A stretch of 64,000 bases of DNA from Kitasatospora fiedleri (lineage in GTDB: Bacteria; Actinomycetota; Actinomycetes; Streptomycetales; Streptomycetaceae): positions 2,976,001 to 3,040,000 of the forward strand of contig NZ_OX419519.1 in assembly GCF_948472415.1 (NCBI RefSeq), read 5' to 3'. Shown here in pieces: positions 19,966 through 28,887 of this stretch. The notes beneath the pieces were generated by a model, which was given only the letters and a program-made list of their open reading frames with translations, had not been told where the DNA came from and did not search any database. The position numbers and the translations under genes were made by a program. Numbering within the stretch: the stretch's first letter is position 1; every line of letters begins with the position of its first letter.

Positions 19966-20091
19966 GTGCTCTGGTCAGACCCCCGCGACGAGCCGTCGCA
20001 AGAGGCCCGCGAGGTGCTGTGCCGGCTGCGGCGGACGGCGCTGGTGCTCGCGCTGCTGGCGCTCGCGGGGGCGGCCCTGGTGCTGCTGTAG
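19966..20091 (+). CDS. Conserved-looking 41-residue single-pass membrane protein
   Basis: A short GTG-started frame encodes a soluble acidic head (MLWSDPRDEPSQEAREVL), a basic patch (RLRRT) and one hydrophobic helix of about 17 residues to the C-terminus. The positive patch before the helix fits an N-in single-pass protein. It lies between pccE and maf, all on the plus strand. NCBI uses the product name Mmp (morphogenic membrane protein) for some similar small streptomycete proteins; I cannot confirm that this is one. Confidence 0.6.
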   Translation: MLWSDPRDEPSQEAREVLCRLRRTALVLALLALAGAALVLL

Positions 20092-20131
20092 GCGGGCCGG
20101 TGCCGTGGCGGGGCGGTACTAGGCTGGGGCC

Positions 20132-20743
20132 ATGACCGCTCGCCGCCCGCTGGTTCTCGCGTCCGCCTCCCCCGCCCGGCTGGGCCTGCTGCGGCAGGCG
20201 GGCCTCGATCCGCTGGTGCGGGTGAGCGGGGTGGACGAGGACGCGCTGAGCGCCGCGACGCCGGGCGAGCTGGCGCTGGTGCTGGCGGTGGCCAAGGCGG
20301 AGAAGGTCGCGGGCGAGCTGGCCGCCGAGCCGGGCGAGCCGCCGCTGGTGGTCGGGTGCGACTCGGTGCTGGAGCTGGACGGCGTCGCGCTGGGCAAGCC
20401 GGCCGACCCGGCGGAGGCGCTGGCGCGCTGGCGGTCGATGCGCGGGCGCGCGGGCGTGCTGCGCACCGGCCACTGCGTGATCGACACCGCGACCGGGCGG
20501 CGGGCGGCCGAGACCGCCTCCACCACCGTCCGGTTCGGGACGCCGGACGACGCCGAGGTCGCCGCGTACGTCGCCTCCGGCGAACCGCTGCACGTGGCCG
20601 GGGCGTTCACCCTGGACGGCCGGTCGGCACCGTTCGTGGAGGGGATCGACGGCGACCCCGGCAACGTGATCGGCCTGTCGCTGCCGCTGCTGCGCCGCCT
20701 GCTCGCCGAGCTGGACGTGCGCATCACCGACCTCTGGGCCTGA
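20132..20743 (+). CDS. maf: Maf-family nucleotide pyrophosphatase
   Basis: This 203-residue Maf/Ham1-superfamily enzyme hydrolyses non-canonical or modified NTPs to NMP and pyrophosphate and is linked to septum control. Family motifs are [18 protein letters not shown] at the start, [12 protein letters not shown] with the catalytic Asp, GKP and [18 protein letters not shown] near the end. Its usual partner position downstream of the carboxylase beta and epsilon genes is kept. Confidence 0.95.
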   Translation: MTARRPLVLASASPARLGLLRQAGLDPLVRVSGVDEDALSAATPGELALVLAVAKAEKVAGELAAEPGEPPLVVGCDSVLELDGVALGKPADPAEALARWRSMRGRAGVLRTGHCVIDTATGRRAAETASTTVRFGTPDDAEVAAYVASGEPLHVAGAFTLDGRSAPFVEGIDGDPGNVIGLSLPLLRRLLAELDVRITDLWA

Positions 20744-20774
20744 GCGGCCGCCGGCCCGCCGGCCCGCCGCCGCG

Positions 20775-21536
20775 TCAGCCCGTCGCGGGGGCGTGCCGGC
20801 CCAGGTAGGCGAGCACGTCGGGCAGCGCGCCGTCCTGGAGCAGCAGGGCGCCGTGGCGGGAGCCCGGGTAGAGCTTGAGCTGCTTGTCCTCCCCGGCGGA
20901 GGCGTCGTAGAGGGTCTGCGCGCTGGTGTTGAACGGGGAGTCGCCCTGTTCGGCGGCGAAGTAGGTCGGGGCCTTGACCGCCTTGACCGCGAGCGCCGCG
21001 TTGAACAGCGGGTACACCTCGGGCGAGCTGAGCGAGACCACGGCCCGCACCGGCAGCGGGTTGTCGTCGAGCCGGGCGGCGACCAGCGAGGCGGCGGCGC
21101 CCTTGGAGGCGCCGACCAGGGCGACCGCGCCGACGCCCTGGTCCCGGTAGTACCGTTCGGCGGCCTTGATGCCCTCGGTGACGTCACCCGTGCAGGTGAA
21201 GGCGAAGACCGCGTAGCCGGCCCCGGTGAACGCGTCGAGGGCCGGCACCCACTCGCAGAGCGAGCCGTCGGCCTGGTGCGAGAAGACCACGCCGACCCGG
21301 GCGTGTCCGGCGTCGGAGTCCCGGTAGTAGGCGTCCAGGTCGGTGCCGCCGGCGGTGCCGGCGTCGAGGGTGAGGGCGCCCTTCGCGGCCTGGTCCGGGG
21401 TGAGGCAACCGTAGGTGCGGGCGGTGGCGCCGGGCGCCGGGGCGGCCTTCCCGCCCCCGTCGCCGCCGGGGCCGGAGCAGGCGGTGAGCAGCAGCGCGGT
21501 CGCGGCCAGCGCGGTGGACAGCATGGGACGCTTCAC
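20775..21536 (-). CDS. Lipoprotein alpha/beta-hydrolase
   Basis: This 253-residue secreted lipoprotein has a signal peptide ending in the lipobox LLTAC (Cys20) and a Gly/Pro linker to about residue 40. An alpha/beta-hydrolase fold follows with nucleophile elbow GASKG, an acid in AAEQGDSPFN and a C-terminal histidine in GSRHGALLL. The substrate is unknown; relatives include dienelactone hydrolase-like and esterase proteins. Upstream lie a DasR-like operator and a second palindrome, suggesting control by amino-sugar supply (inference). Confidence 0.8.
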   Translation of the reverse strand: MKRPMLSTALAATALLLTACSGPGGDGGGKAAPAPGATARTYGCLTPDQAAKGALTLDAGTAGGTDLDAYYRDSDAGHARVGVVFSHQADGSLCEWVPALDAFTGAGYAVFAFTCTGDVTEGIKAAERYYRDQGVGAVALVGASKGAAASLVAARLDDNPLPVRAVVSLSSPEVYPLFNAALAVKAVKAPTYFAAEQGDSPFNTSAQTLYDASAGEDKQLKLYPGSRHGALLLQDGALPDVLAYLGRHAPATG

Positions 21537-21604
21537 GTTTCCCCCGTGAATCGTGCGAGTGGTGCGTGGTCGCTGCGACGGTAGGGAGCGGCCCGATCCG
21601 GGTC

Positions 21605-21620
21605 AATGGTCTGAACCATT
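21605..21620. promoter_or_regulatory. DasR-like operator (dre-type) upstream of lipoprotein hydrolase
   Basis: AATGGTCTGAACCATT is a perfect inverted repeat (6-bp arms, 4-nt centre) 69 nt upstream of the hydrolase start. It matches 12 of 16 positions of the remembered DasR consensus (A-G/C-TGGTCTAGACCA-G/C-T). DasR is the N-acetylglucosamine-responsive GntR regulator of streptomycetes. Confidence 0.5.
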
Positions 21621-21639
21621 CCGTTATCCCGGGGCCGGA

Positions 21640-21655
21640 ACCGGAGCACTCCGGT
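21640..21655. repeat. Second palindrome in the same gap
   Basis: ACCGGAGCACTCCGGT is a perfect inverted repeat (7-bp arms, 2-nt centre) between the lipoprotein hydrolase and the rightward gene at 21782. It could be an operator for either gene. Confidence 0.4.
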
Positions 21656-21781
21656 CCGCTTGCCGGGTGCGGAATCGGACAGAACCGGGCCCGTACATCT
21701 GTTGCAGAGTTCCACCCCTCCCCCGCCGGGCGCCGTTAGGCTGACGCAGCCGGACCGGAAAGGGGCGACGAGGAGCGGAAG

Positions 21782-22534
21782 ATGACCGATGGGATGCTCA
21801 ACGTCGTTCTGGGACTGGTCGCTTCGGCGATCAGTGCCGGGCTGGGCTGGCTGGCCCAGTCGCTGCGCCGGCGGCGCCGGCTGGAACGGCAGCGGGCGTT
21901 CTTCGGCCTGCCGGCCGGCGGCGAGGCGCTACTGGTGGTCAACCGCCAGGCGTCGGCGCCGGACCCGATGAGCGTGGCGCGCGACGACGCGTACGCCCTG
22001 ATGGAGCTGGCCGCGCTGGTGCGCGAGTGCGGGGCCCGCGCCACCCTGGCCGGGCACGACGAGGTCCGGCAGGGGCTGGGCGACAAGGCCGAGTTCTGCG
22101 TGGGCGGGCCGGCCGGCAACCGGCGGACCGCGGCCCACCTGGCGTCCTGGCTGCCGGGCGTGTCGTTCGCCGAACCGCCCGCCGGGGCCGGGCACCCGGT
22201 GCACACCCTGCGGGTCGGCCCGCGGGAGTTCCGGTTCCTGACCTCCACCGAGCAGCCCGGCCAGCGGGCGTACGCGCTGCTGGCCCGGGTGCACCTGCGC
22301 GAGGGCGGCCGGCCGGTGTTCGTGATAGCCGGGCAGACCGCGGTCTCCAACCGGGCCGCGGTCCGCTACCTGGCCGCGCACCACCGCGCGCTGGCCCGCG
22401 AGCACGGCCGGGACGGCGCGTTCGCGGTGGTGCTCCGGGTGGTGAACGCCCGGGCCTACGGGCCGGACGTGGTGGAATTCGAGGCGGACGTGACGGGCGC
22501 GGCGGCCACCCGCCCGGAACCGGCGGCGGCCTGA
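21782..22534 (+). CDS. Conserved hypothetical protein with N-terminal membrane anchor
   Basis: This 250-residue protein is not recognised. One hydrophobic segment lies at residues 5-27 (NVVLGLVASAISAGLGWLA), followed by a strongly basic stop (RRRRRLERQR), so it is anchored with its bulk in the cytoplasm. The soluble part has an alternating alpha/beta pattern with FCVGGPAGNRRTAAHL and FVIAGQTAVSNRAAVRYL, perhaps a Rossmann-like fold. It precedes accA by 219 nt on the same strand. Confidence 0.7.
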   Translation: MTDGMLNVVLGLVASAISAGLGWLAQSLRRRRRLERQRAFFGLPAGGEALLVVNRQASAPDPMSVARDDAYALMELAALVRECGARATLAGHDEVRQGLGDKAEFCVGGPAGNRRTAAHLASWLPGVSFAEPPAGAGHPVHTLRVGPREFRFLTSTEQPGQRAYALLARVHLREGGRPVFVIAGQTAVSNRAAVRYLAAHHRALAREHGRDGAFAVVLRVVNARAYGPDVVEFEADVTGAAATRPEPAAA

Positions 22535-22664
22535 TCCGAGCCCCGGTGTGGCGAAGACCACCCCGGCCCGCCGGGTGCCCCGGCCCTCCGGCGCACCACC
22601 GCCCCGGGCCCGCCGCCTGCGGCGCGCCGCCAACGGCCGCCGCCCGTACGGGAGTACGGCAACC

Positions 22665-22682
22665 GAGCGTGTGAGCACGCTC
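22665..22682. promoter_or_regulatory. Inverted repeat upstream of accA
   Basis: GAGCGTG (22665-22671) and CACGCTC (22676-22682) form a perfect hairpin or operator. It lies about 40 nt upstream of a -10-like TAGACT (22722-22727) of the accA promoter. Confidence 0.4.
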
Positions 22683-22753
22683 ACCACCAGGGACTACTCG
22701 CCGGTAGCACCCTCCAATCCATAGACTCGACGAGGTTCGAGAAGGGAGCCACA

Positions 22754-24529
22754 GTGCGCAAGGTGCTCATCGCCAACCGCGGAGAAATCGCCGTCCGCGT
22801 CGCCCGGGCCTGCCGGGACGCGGGTATCGCCAGCGTCGCCGTGTACGCGGAGCCTGACCGGGACGCGCTGCACGTCCGGGCCGCCGACGAGGCGTACGCG
22901 CTGGGCGGCGACACCCCCGCCACCAGCTACCTCGACATCGCCAAGGTGCTCAAGGCCGCCGCCGACTCGGGTGCGGACGCGATCCACCCCGGGTACGGCT
23001 TCCTGTCGGAGAACGCCGAGTTCGCGCAGGCCGTCCTCGACGCCGGCCTGACCTGGATCGGCCCGCCGCCGCAGGCCATCCGCGACCTGGGCGACAAGGT
23101 CACCGCCCGGCACGTCGCCCAGCGCGCCGGCGCCCCGCTGGTGGCCGGCACCGCCGACCCGGTCTCCGGTGCCGACGAGGTCGTCGCGTTCGCCACCGAG
23201 CACGGCCTGCCGGTCGCCATCAAGGCGGCGTTCGGCGGCGGCGGCCGCGGCCTGAAGGTCGCCCGCACGCTGGAGGAGATCCCCGAGCTGTACGACTCGG
23301 CGGTCCGCGAGGCGGTCGCCGCGTTCGGCCGCGGCGAGTGCTTCGTCGAGCAGTACCTCGACAAGCCGCGGCACGTCGAGACCCAGTGCCTGGCCGACCA
23401 GCACGGCAACGTCGTGGTGGTCTCCACCCGCGACTGCTCGCTCCAGCGCCGGCACCAGAAGCTGGTCGAGGAGGCCCCCGCGCCGTTCCTCACCCCCGAG
23501 CAGAACGCCGAGCTGTACCGCGCCTCCAAGGCGATCCTGCGCGAGGCGGGCTACGTCGGCGCCGGCACCTGCGAGTTCCTGGTCTCCCAGGACGGCCTGA
23601 TCTCCTTCCTGGAGGTCAACACCCGCCTCCAGGTCGAGCACCCGGTCTCCGAGGAGGTCACCGGCCTCGACCTGGTCCGCGAGATGTTCCGGATCGCCGA
23701 CGGCGAGGAGCTCGGCTACGACGACCCCGAGGTCCGCGGCCACTCCTTCGAGTTCCGGATCAACGGCGAGGACCCGGGCCGCGGCTTCCTGCCCGCCCCC
23801 GGCACCGTCACGCTGTTCGCCCCGCCGTCCGGACCGGGCGTCCGGCTCGACGCCGGCGTCGAGTCCGGCTCGGTGATCGGCCCCGCCTGGGACTCCCTGC
23901 TGGCCAAGCTGATCGTCTCGGGCGCCGACCGCAAGCAGGCCCTCCAGCGCGCCAAGCGCGCCCTGGAGGAGTTCAAGGTCGAGGGCATGGCCACCGCCAT
24001 CCCGTTCCACCAGGTCGTGGTGACCGACCCGGCGTTCGCCCCCGAGGTGCACGGCTCGGACGGCCCGTTCACGGTCTTCACCCGGTGGATCGAGACCGAG
24101 TTCGACAACACCATCGCGCCGTTCGTCGGCGCGGGTCCCGACGGCGAGGAGCCCGAGGGCCGCGAGACCGTGGTGGTCGAGGTCGGCGGCAAGCGGATCG
24201 AGGTCTCGCTGCCTTCCTCGCTCGGCGTCGCCGCGGCCCCGGCCGCCGGTGCGGGCGCGGCCAAGGCCAAGCGCCGGGTCGGCGCCAAGAAGGCCGCCGC
24301 GGCGGTCTCCGGCGACACCCTGGCCTCGCCGATGCAGGGCACCATCGTCAAGGTCGCCGTCGAGGAGGGCCAGGTGGTCGCCGCGGGCGAGCTGATCGTG
24401 GTCCTGGAGGCCATGAAGATGGAGCAGCCGCTGAACGCCCACAAGGCGGGCACGATCGTCGGCCTCAAGGCCGAGGTCGGCGGCTCGGTCTCCAGCGGCG
24501 CCGCGCTCTGCGAGATCAAGGACGTCTGA
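22754..24529 (+). CDS. accA2: Acetyl/propionyl-CoA carboxylase alpha subunit (biotin carboxylase + BCCP)
   Basis: This 591-residue protein provides ATP-dependent carboxylation of its own biotin for the AccA-PccB complex. The biotin carboxylase domain (1-450) has [11 protein letters not shown], the ATP lid [23 protein letters not shown] and [15 protein letters not shown]. An Ala/Lys linker precedes the BCCP domain (about 515-591) with biotinylation site Lys555 in EAMKMEQP. The GTG at 22754 follows AAGGGAG. A strong terminator follows the gene. It depends on BirA, whose gene in this window is frameshifted. Confidence 0.96.
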   Translation: MRKVLIANRGEIAVRVARACRDAGIASVAVYAEPDRDALHVRAADEAYALGGDTPATSYLDIAKVLKAAADSGADAIHPGYGFLSENAEFAQAVLDAGLTWIGPPPQAIRDLGDKVTARHVAQRAGAPLVAGTADPVSGADEVVAFATEHGLPVAIKAAFGGGGRGLKVARTLEEIPELYDSAVREAVAAFGRGECFVEQYLDKPRHVETQCLADQHGNVVVVSTRDCSLQRRHQKLVEEAPAPFLTPEQNAELYRASKAILREAGYVGAGTCEFLVSQDGLISFLEVNTRLQVEHPVSEEVTGLDLVREMFRIADGEELGYDDPEVRGHSFEFRINGEDPGRGFLPAPGTVTLFAPPSGPGVRLDAGVESGSVIGPAWDSLLAKLIVSGADRKQALQRAKRALEEFKVEGMATAIPFHQVVVTDPAFAPEVHGSDGPFTVFTRWIETEFDNTIAPFVGAGPDGEEPEGRETVVVEVGGKRIEVSLPSSLGVAAAPAAGAGAAKAKRRVGAKKAAAAVSGDTLASPMQGTIVKVAVEEGQVVAAGELIVVLEAMKMEQPLNAHKAGTIVGLKAEVGGSVSSGAALCEIKDV

Positions 24530-24552
24530 CCCGCCGACAGCACCGGCGGCAC

Positions 24553-24594
24553 CCCGGAGGGGGCGGGAGTCCTGGGACTCCCGCCCCCTCCGGG
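24553..24594 (+). terminator. accA terminator (18-bp perfect stem)
   Basis: Positions 24553-24570 and 24577-24594 are exact reverse complements with a 6-nt loop, starting 24 nt after the accA stop. Such long GC stems without a U-tract are usual streptomycete terminators. Confidence 0.85.
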
Positions 24595-24641
24595 CTGTCC
24601 GGCTCGCTCCTCTGGGCCGCCCCCTCCGGGCTGTCCGGCTC
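24581..24641. repeat. 25-bp direct repeat derived from the terminator arm
   Basis: Positions 24581-24605 recur exactly at 24617-24641. The repeat starts inside the right terminator arm, and a third, shorter fragment (CCCCTCCGGGCT) follows near 24657, suggesting local duplication. Confidence 0.7.
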
Positions 24642-24665
24642 CTCCGGGCCGCCCGCCCCTCCGGG

Positions 24666-26018
24666 CTACCCGCCCGCGCCGAGCACCAGTTCCTCGACGC
24701 CGCACAGGAAGCCCGCCATCTGCGCGCGGCTCAGCAGCGCGCCGTCCGCCACCATCCGCAGCTCGACCGCGCCGGGCACCGCCACCACGTCCACCGCGAC
24801 GGACACCCCCGGGCGGGCCGGGAACTCGTCCGGGAAGCTCAACTCCCGCTCCCCCGAACCCCCCTGGCCCGGCGCGTCGGCCATCAGCGCGGCCAGCGGG
24901 TCCCGGGTGTCGTTCCAGAACACCGAGTGGTCGGCCAACTCGACGCCCGCCGCCCGCAGCCCGTCCAGGTCGGCGTCCAACCGCGGCTTGTCGTAGCCGG
25001 AGTGCCGGTAGGCGGTGAGCGCCGGGCCGTGGGCGCGGCGGACCGTCTCGGCGAAGTCCGCGGCGATCTCCGGCAGGTGGAACAGGCCCTCCTGGGCGAG
25101 CGTGGTGACGGCCTCGGCGGCCTGCTCGGTGAACCGGTTGCCGACCACCACCTGGCACAGGAACTCGCGCTGCCCGCCCAGCCGACCCAGCTCGGTCGCG
25201 GCGGCGGCCAGCAGCACCGTGGCGTCGCCGGTGCGCAGCCGGGCGGCGGCCTCCGGGAGGGCGGCGGCCAGCGCCGGGGAGCGCAGCACCGCGTACGGGA
25301 AGGTCCGCTCCGGGTCGGGCGCGGCGGCCGGGCGGGGCAGCAGGGCGCGCGGGCCGGCGGTCAGCTTCTCCCGCCAGTGCCGGCGGGCGGCGGCGTCCCG
25401 GCGGCGGCCGCGCGCGGTGGCCTGCTCGGCGGCCTCCTCCAGCGGCTGGGCGAACTCCCGCTCGGCGCGCAGGTCCCGGGCGCTGCGCCCGGCGGCCAGC
25501 AGCATCAGGTCGCGGACGGTGCGGCGCATCCCCCAGCCGTCCGAGGCGGTGTGCGAGAGCACCAGGACGGTCTGCCGGACCAGGCCGTCGACCAGCACCA
25601 GGCCGATCCGCACCGGCCACTCGCGGGCCGGGTCGAACGGGCGCCGGGCGTACCCGGCGAGCAGTTCCCCGGCCGCGGCGGCGGCCCGCTCGGGCGTGTC
25701 CCGGTGCAGCAGCGCCACCGGGAGGGTGCCGTCGGCGTCCACCAGCTGGACCAGGTCGCCGTCCTCCTCGACCAGCCGGGTGCGCAACGCGTCGTGCAGG
25801 TGCAGCAGTTCGGTGTAGGCGCGGAGCACCACGGCCGGCTCCGCGCCGGGCTCGACGGGGGCGGCCAGCCGCAGGTTGTAGCGGGGCGCGTCGGTGCCGA
25901 GCCGGACCAGGGCGGAGTGGATGGCGCGCTGCCCCCAGGTCGCGGGGCCGCGTCCGCCGCGCGCCCCACGCACCGTCAGTTCTGTTGTGCGGTCGAGTGT
26001 TTCGCTCGCTGCGTCCAT
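24666..26018 (-). CDS. Free-standing NRPS condensation-type domain protein
   Basis: This 450-residue protein shows the chloramphenicol-acetyltransferase-like fold of NRPS condensation domains. The active-site region reads LSHTASDGWGM, where canonical domains have HHxxxDGW, so the first His is Ser and the second is kept. Other matches are TWGQRAIH near the start, YRHSGYD and VVGNRF. No adenylation or carrier domain is nearby, so it may act in trans on a carrier or a diffusible donor. The ATG at 26018 fits. It is downstream of the deoR gene on the same strand. Confidence 0.75.
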   Translation of the reverse strand: MDAASETLDRTTELTVRGARGGRGPATWGQRAIHSALVRLGTDAPRYNLRLAAPVEPGAEPAVVLRAYTELLHLHDALRTRLVEEDGDLVQLVDADGTLPVALLHRDTPERAAAAAGELLAGYARRPFDPAREWPVRIGLVLVDGLVRQTVLVLSHTASDGWGMRRTVRDLMLLAAGRSARDLRAEREFAQPLEEAAEQATARGRRRDAAARRHWREKLTAGPRALLPRPAAAPDPERTFPYAVLRSPALAAALPEAAARLRTGDATVLLAAAATELGRLGGQREFLCQVVVGNRFTEQAAEAVTTLAQEGLFHLPEIAADFAETVRRAHGPALTAYRHSGYDKPRLDADLDGLRAAGVELADHSVFWNDTRDPLAALMADAPGQGGSGERELSFPDEFPARPGVSVAVDVVAVPGAVELRMVADGALLSRAQMAGFLCGVEELVLGAGG

Positions 26019-26126
26019 GGGCGCAGACGCTACAAGCGGGTCGGCCGCGGCGGCCAGGGATCGGCCGCGGGCGGGCCGGAACCGGTCAGTGCGGCCGTCC
26101 GCGGCGGGGGCGGCGCCCCGTCCCGA

Positions 26127-26257
26127 CGGCGGGGCCGGTGGTCCGTGCGGCGGGGCCGGTGATCCGTGCGACGGCGGGGCCGGTGCTCCGTGCGGCGGGG
26201 CCGGTGGTCCGCGCGGCGCGGGGCCGGCGCTCCGTGCGGCGGGGCCGGTGCGCCCCG
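26127..26257. repeat. Tandem repeat, about six units of 21-24 bp
   Basis: Units of the type CGGCGGGGCCGGTGNTCCGTG begin near 26127, 26148, 26172, 26193, 26214 and 26237. The array fills the gap between the condensation-type gene and the deoR stop codon and begins right at that stop. The minus-strand reading would be a low-complexity HRPRR-rich peptide, probably not translated. Confidence 0.8.
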
Positions 26258-26258
26258 C

Positions 26259-27212
26259 TCAGCGGATTCGTTCGGCCAGCCGGGTGGGCGGCAGGGCGCC
26301 GCCGTGCGGCGCTCCACCGTGCGGGGCGGGGCGGCGCTGGCCGGGCAGCGGGCTGCCGGGGGCCAGGCCGGGCTGCGGCGGGACCGGGCGGCGGGCGGGC
26401 TGCTGGTGCCCGGCGGTCTCGGCGGTCAGGCCGAGCGAGGCCACCGAGACCTGCACCCCGCAGTCGGCGAGCGCGTGCTGCTCGCGGGAGGTGAGGTCCT
26501 CCAGCAGGGTGCGCTCGTCGGTGACCAGCCGGGTGATCGCCTCGGTGGCGACGGTCTGGAACATGCTGTCCGCGCCGAGCTTGGTGTGGTCGGCCAGCAC
26601 GATCACCTCGTTGGCGGCCTGCACCAGCGCCCGGTCCACCGAGGCGGAGAGCATGTTGGCGGTGGACAGGCCGCGTTCGGCGGTCAGGCCGCTGCCGGAG
26701 ATGAAGGCCTTGGTGACCCGCAGCCCGGCCAGCGACTGCTCGGCGCCGCTGCCCACCAGGGCGTAGTTGGAGCCGCGCAGGGTGCCGCCGGTCATCACCA
26801 CCTCCACCCGGTTGGCGTGCGCCAGCGCCTGGGCGACCAGCAGCGAGTTGGTGACCACCGTCAGCCCGGGCACCCGGGCCAGCCGGCGGGCCAGCTCCTG
26901 GGTGGTCGTCCCGGCGCCGACCACGATGGCGTCGCCCTCCTCGACCAGGTCCGCGGCGAGGTCGGCGATGGCGCTCTTCTCGGCGGTGGCGAGGTGGGTC
27001 TTCTGCGGGTAGCCCGGGTCCCGGCTGAACCCGCCGGGCAGCACCGCGCCGCCGTGTCGGCGGTCGAGCAGCCCTTCGGACTCCAGCGCCCGGACGTCCC
27101 GGCGCACGGTGACTTCGGAGGTCTGGACGACGCGGGCCAGCTCACGGAGCGACACGGCTCCGTTGGCGCGCACCATCTCTAGGATCAACTGGCGACGTTC
27201 TGCTGCAAACAC
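26259..27212 (-). CDS. DeoR/GlpR-family transcriptional regulator
   Basis: This 317-residue repressor has an N-terminal DeoR helix-turn-helix (VSLRELARVVQTSEVTVRRDVRALESEGLL, residues 20-49) and a DeoR-C sensor domain (about 75-235) with VGAGTTTQELAR, VTNSLLVAQAL, TGGTLRGSNYALVG and ADHTKLG. An extra low-complexity Pro/Ala tail of about 45 residues runs into the tandem repeat. It sits in the nucleoside block close to punA, pmm and deoC, so a phosphosugar such as deoxyribose phosphate is a possible inducer (inference). Confidence 0.9.
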   Translation of the reverse strand: MFAAERRQLILEMVRANGAVSLRELARVVQTSEVTVRRDVRALESEGLLDRRHGGAVLPGGFSRDPGYPQKTHLATAEKSAIADLAADLVEEGDAIVVGAGTTTQELARRLARVPGLTVVTNSLLVAQALAHANRVEVVMTGGTLRGSNYALVGSGAEQSLAGLRVTKAFISGSGLTAERGLSTANMLSASVDRALVQAANEVIVLADHTKLGADSMFQTVATEAITRLVTDERTLLEDLTSREQHALADCGVQVSVASLGLTAETAGHQQPARRPVPPQPGLAPGSPLPGQRRPAPHGGAPHGGALPPTRLAERIR

Positions 27213-27441
27213 AGGACCGACGGTAACCCGAGTGACCGTCTGCTTTCAGGCGTTTGCACCTGGTAACGGGATTTGCTCACCTCGGAACGGCGCACGACCG
27301 TACAATGCGCGCTCCTCCGCCCGGGTGAGCCGGACGGTGCGCGCCCGGCTCACTTCCGCAGCCCCCCGCGCCCCTGGCCGCCCGGGCCGGCCAAGGCCCG
27401 CGGGCGGCCCGCGGACGTCACCGCGGACGTCGCCGCGGACG

Positions 27442-28887
27442 TCAGGAGCCAGCGACCTCGCGCTTGCGGATGTGCAGCTGACGGGCCGCCTCGGCGGTCG
27501 AACCGGACAGCGACGGGTACACCGTGAAGGCGCTCGCGACCTGCTCCACCGTCAGGTTGTTGTCCACCGCCAGCGAGATCGAGTGGATCAGCTCGGAGGC
27601 GCGCGGGGCGACCACCACGCCGCCGACCACGATGCCGGTGCCGGGGCGGGCGAACAGCTTCACGAAGCCGTCCCGGATGCCCTGCATCTTGGCCCGCGGG
27701 TTGCCCCGCAGCGGGAGCTTGACCTCGACGGCGTCCATCTTCCCGCAGGACACGTCGGCGTGGGTGTAGCCGACGGTGGCGATCTCCGGGTCGGTGAACA
27801 CGTTGGACGCGACGGTCTTCAGGTTCAGCGGCTGCACCGCGTCGCCGAGCGCGTGGTACATCGCGATCCGGCCCTGCATGGCGGCCACCGAGGCCAGCAT
27901 GAAGACGCCGGTGCAGTCACCGGCCGCGTACACGCCGGGGGCGGAGGTGCGGGAGACCCGGTCCACCTTGATCTGGCCCCAGTCGTTGACCGCGACGCCG
28001 GCCTCCTCCAGGCCCAGGTCCGCGGTGTTGGGGATCGAGCCGACCGCCATCAGGCAGTGCGTGCCGGTGATCACCTTGCCGTCGGCGAGGGTCACCTCGA
28101 CCCGGTCGCCCAACCGCTTGGCGCTCTCCGCCCGGGAGCGGCTCATCACGTTCATGCCGCGGCGGCGGAACACGTCCTCCAGCACCTCGGCCGCGTCCGG
28201 GTCCTCGCCCGGGAGCACCCGGTCGCGCGAGGAGACCAGCGTGACGTTCGAGCCGAGCGCCTGGTACGCGCCGGCGAACTCGGCGCCGGTGACGCCGGAG
28301 CCGACCACGATCAGCTCGCGCGGCAGCTCCTCCAGGTCGTACACCTGCGTCCAGGCCAGGATGCGCTCGCCGTCCGGCTGCGCGTCGGGCAGCTCGCGCG
28401 GGCGGACGCCGGTGGCGATCAGCACCGCGTCGGCACGCACCGACTCGGTGCCGCCGTCGGCCAGTTCGACCAGCACCTCGCGGGAGCCGTCGATCGCCTG
28501 GCCGCCGCCGCCCAGCCGGCCGCGACCGCGCAGCACGGTGACCCCGGCCCGGGTGACCGCCTGGGTGATGTCGTGCGACTGGGCGATCGCCAGCCGCTTG
28601 ACGCGCCGGTTGACCTTGCCGAGGTCGACGCCGACCACCCGGGCCGGGTCGGCCGGGTCCGCCGTGCCGTCCGCGACCAGGATGCCCAGTTCCTCGTAGG
28701 AGCTGTCGAAGCTGGTCATCACCTCGGCGGTGGCGATCAGCGTCTTGGACGGCACGCAGTCCGTCAGCACCGCCGATCCGCCCAGACCGTCGCGGTCGAC
28801 GACGGTCACCTCCGCGCCGAGCTGGGCGGCCACGAGGGCCGCCTCGTATCCGCCTGGTCCGCCACCGATGATCACGATCCGAGTCAC
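27442..28887 (-). CDS. lpdA: NAD(P)H-quinone dehydrogenase, LpdA-type flavoprotein
   Basis: This 481-residue protein belongs to the flavoprotein disulfide reductase family. FAD motif VIIGGGPGGYEAALVAAQ starts the protein, NAD motif VVGSGVTGAEFAGAY is near residue 185, and the FAD-binding YAAGDCTG near 315. The redox-active CxxxxC is not intact: only the second Cys remains, in SAVLTDCVPSK. The C-terminal His-Glu pair of disulfide reductases is also absent (YPSLSGSTAEA). This matches mycobacterial LpdA (Rv3303c), which reduces quinones. The GTG at 28887 is chosen because GGGAG lies 10 nt upstream; an ATG three codons earlier overlaps it. Confidence 0.88.
   Translation of the reverse strand: MTRIVIIGGGPGGYEAALVAAQLGAEVTVVDRDGLGGSAVLTDCVPSKTLIATAEVMTSFDSSYEELGILVADGTADPADPARVVGVDLGKVNRRVKRLAIAQSHDITQAVTRAGVTVLRGRGRLGGGGQAIDGSREVLVELADGGTESVRADAVLIATGVRPRELPDAQPDGERILAWTQVYDLEELPRELIVVGSGVTGAEFAGAYQALGSNVTLVSSRDRVLPGEDPDAAEVLEDVFRRRGMNVMSRSRAESAKRLGDRVEVTLADGKVITGTHCLMAVGSIPNTADLGLEEAGVAVNDWGQIKVDRVSRTSAPGVYAAGDCTGVFMLASVAAMQGRIAMYHALGDAVQPLNLKTVASNVFTDPEIATVGYTHADVSCGKMDAVEVKLPLRGNPRAKMQGIRDGFVKLFARPGTGIVVGGVVVAPRASELIHSISLAVDNNLTVEQVASAFTVYPSLSGSTAEAARQLHIRKREVAGS

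Noticed and set aside
26127..26257. CRISPR array
   Set aside because: Units are contiguous near-identical repeats without unique spacers and there are no cas genes; it is a simple tandem repeat.
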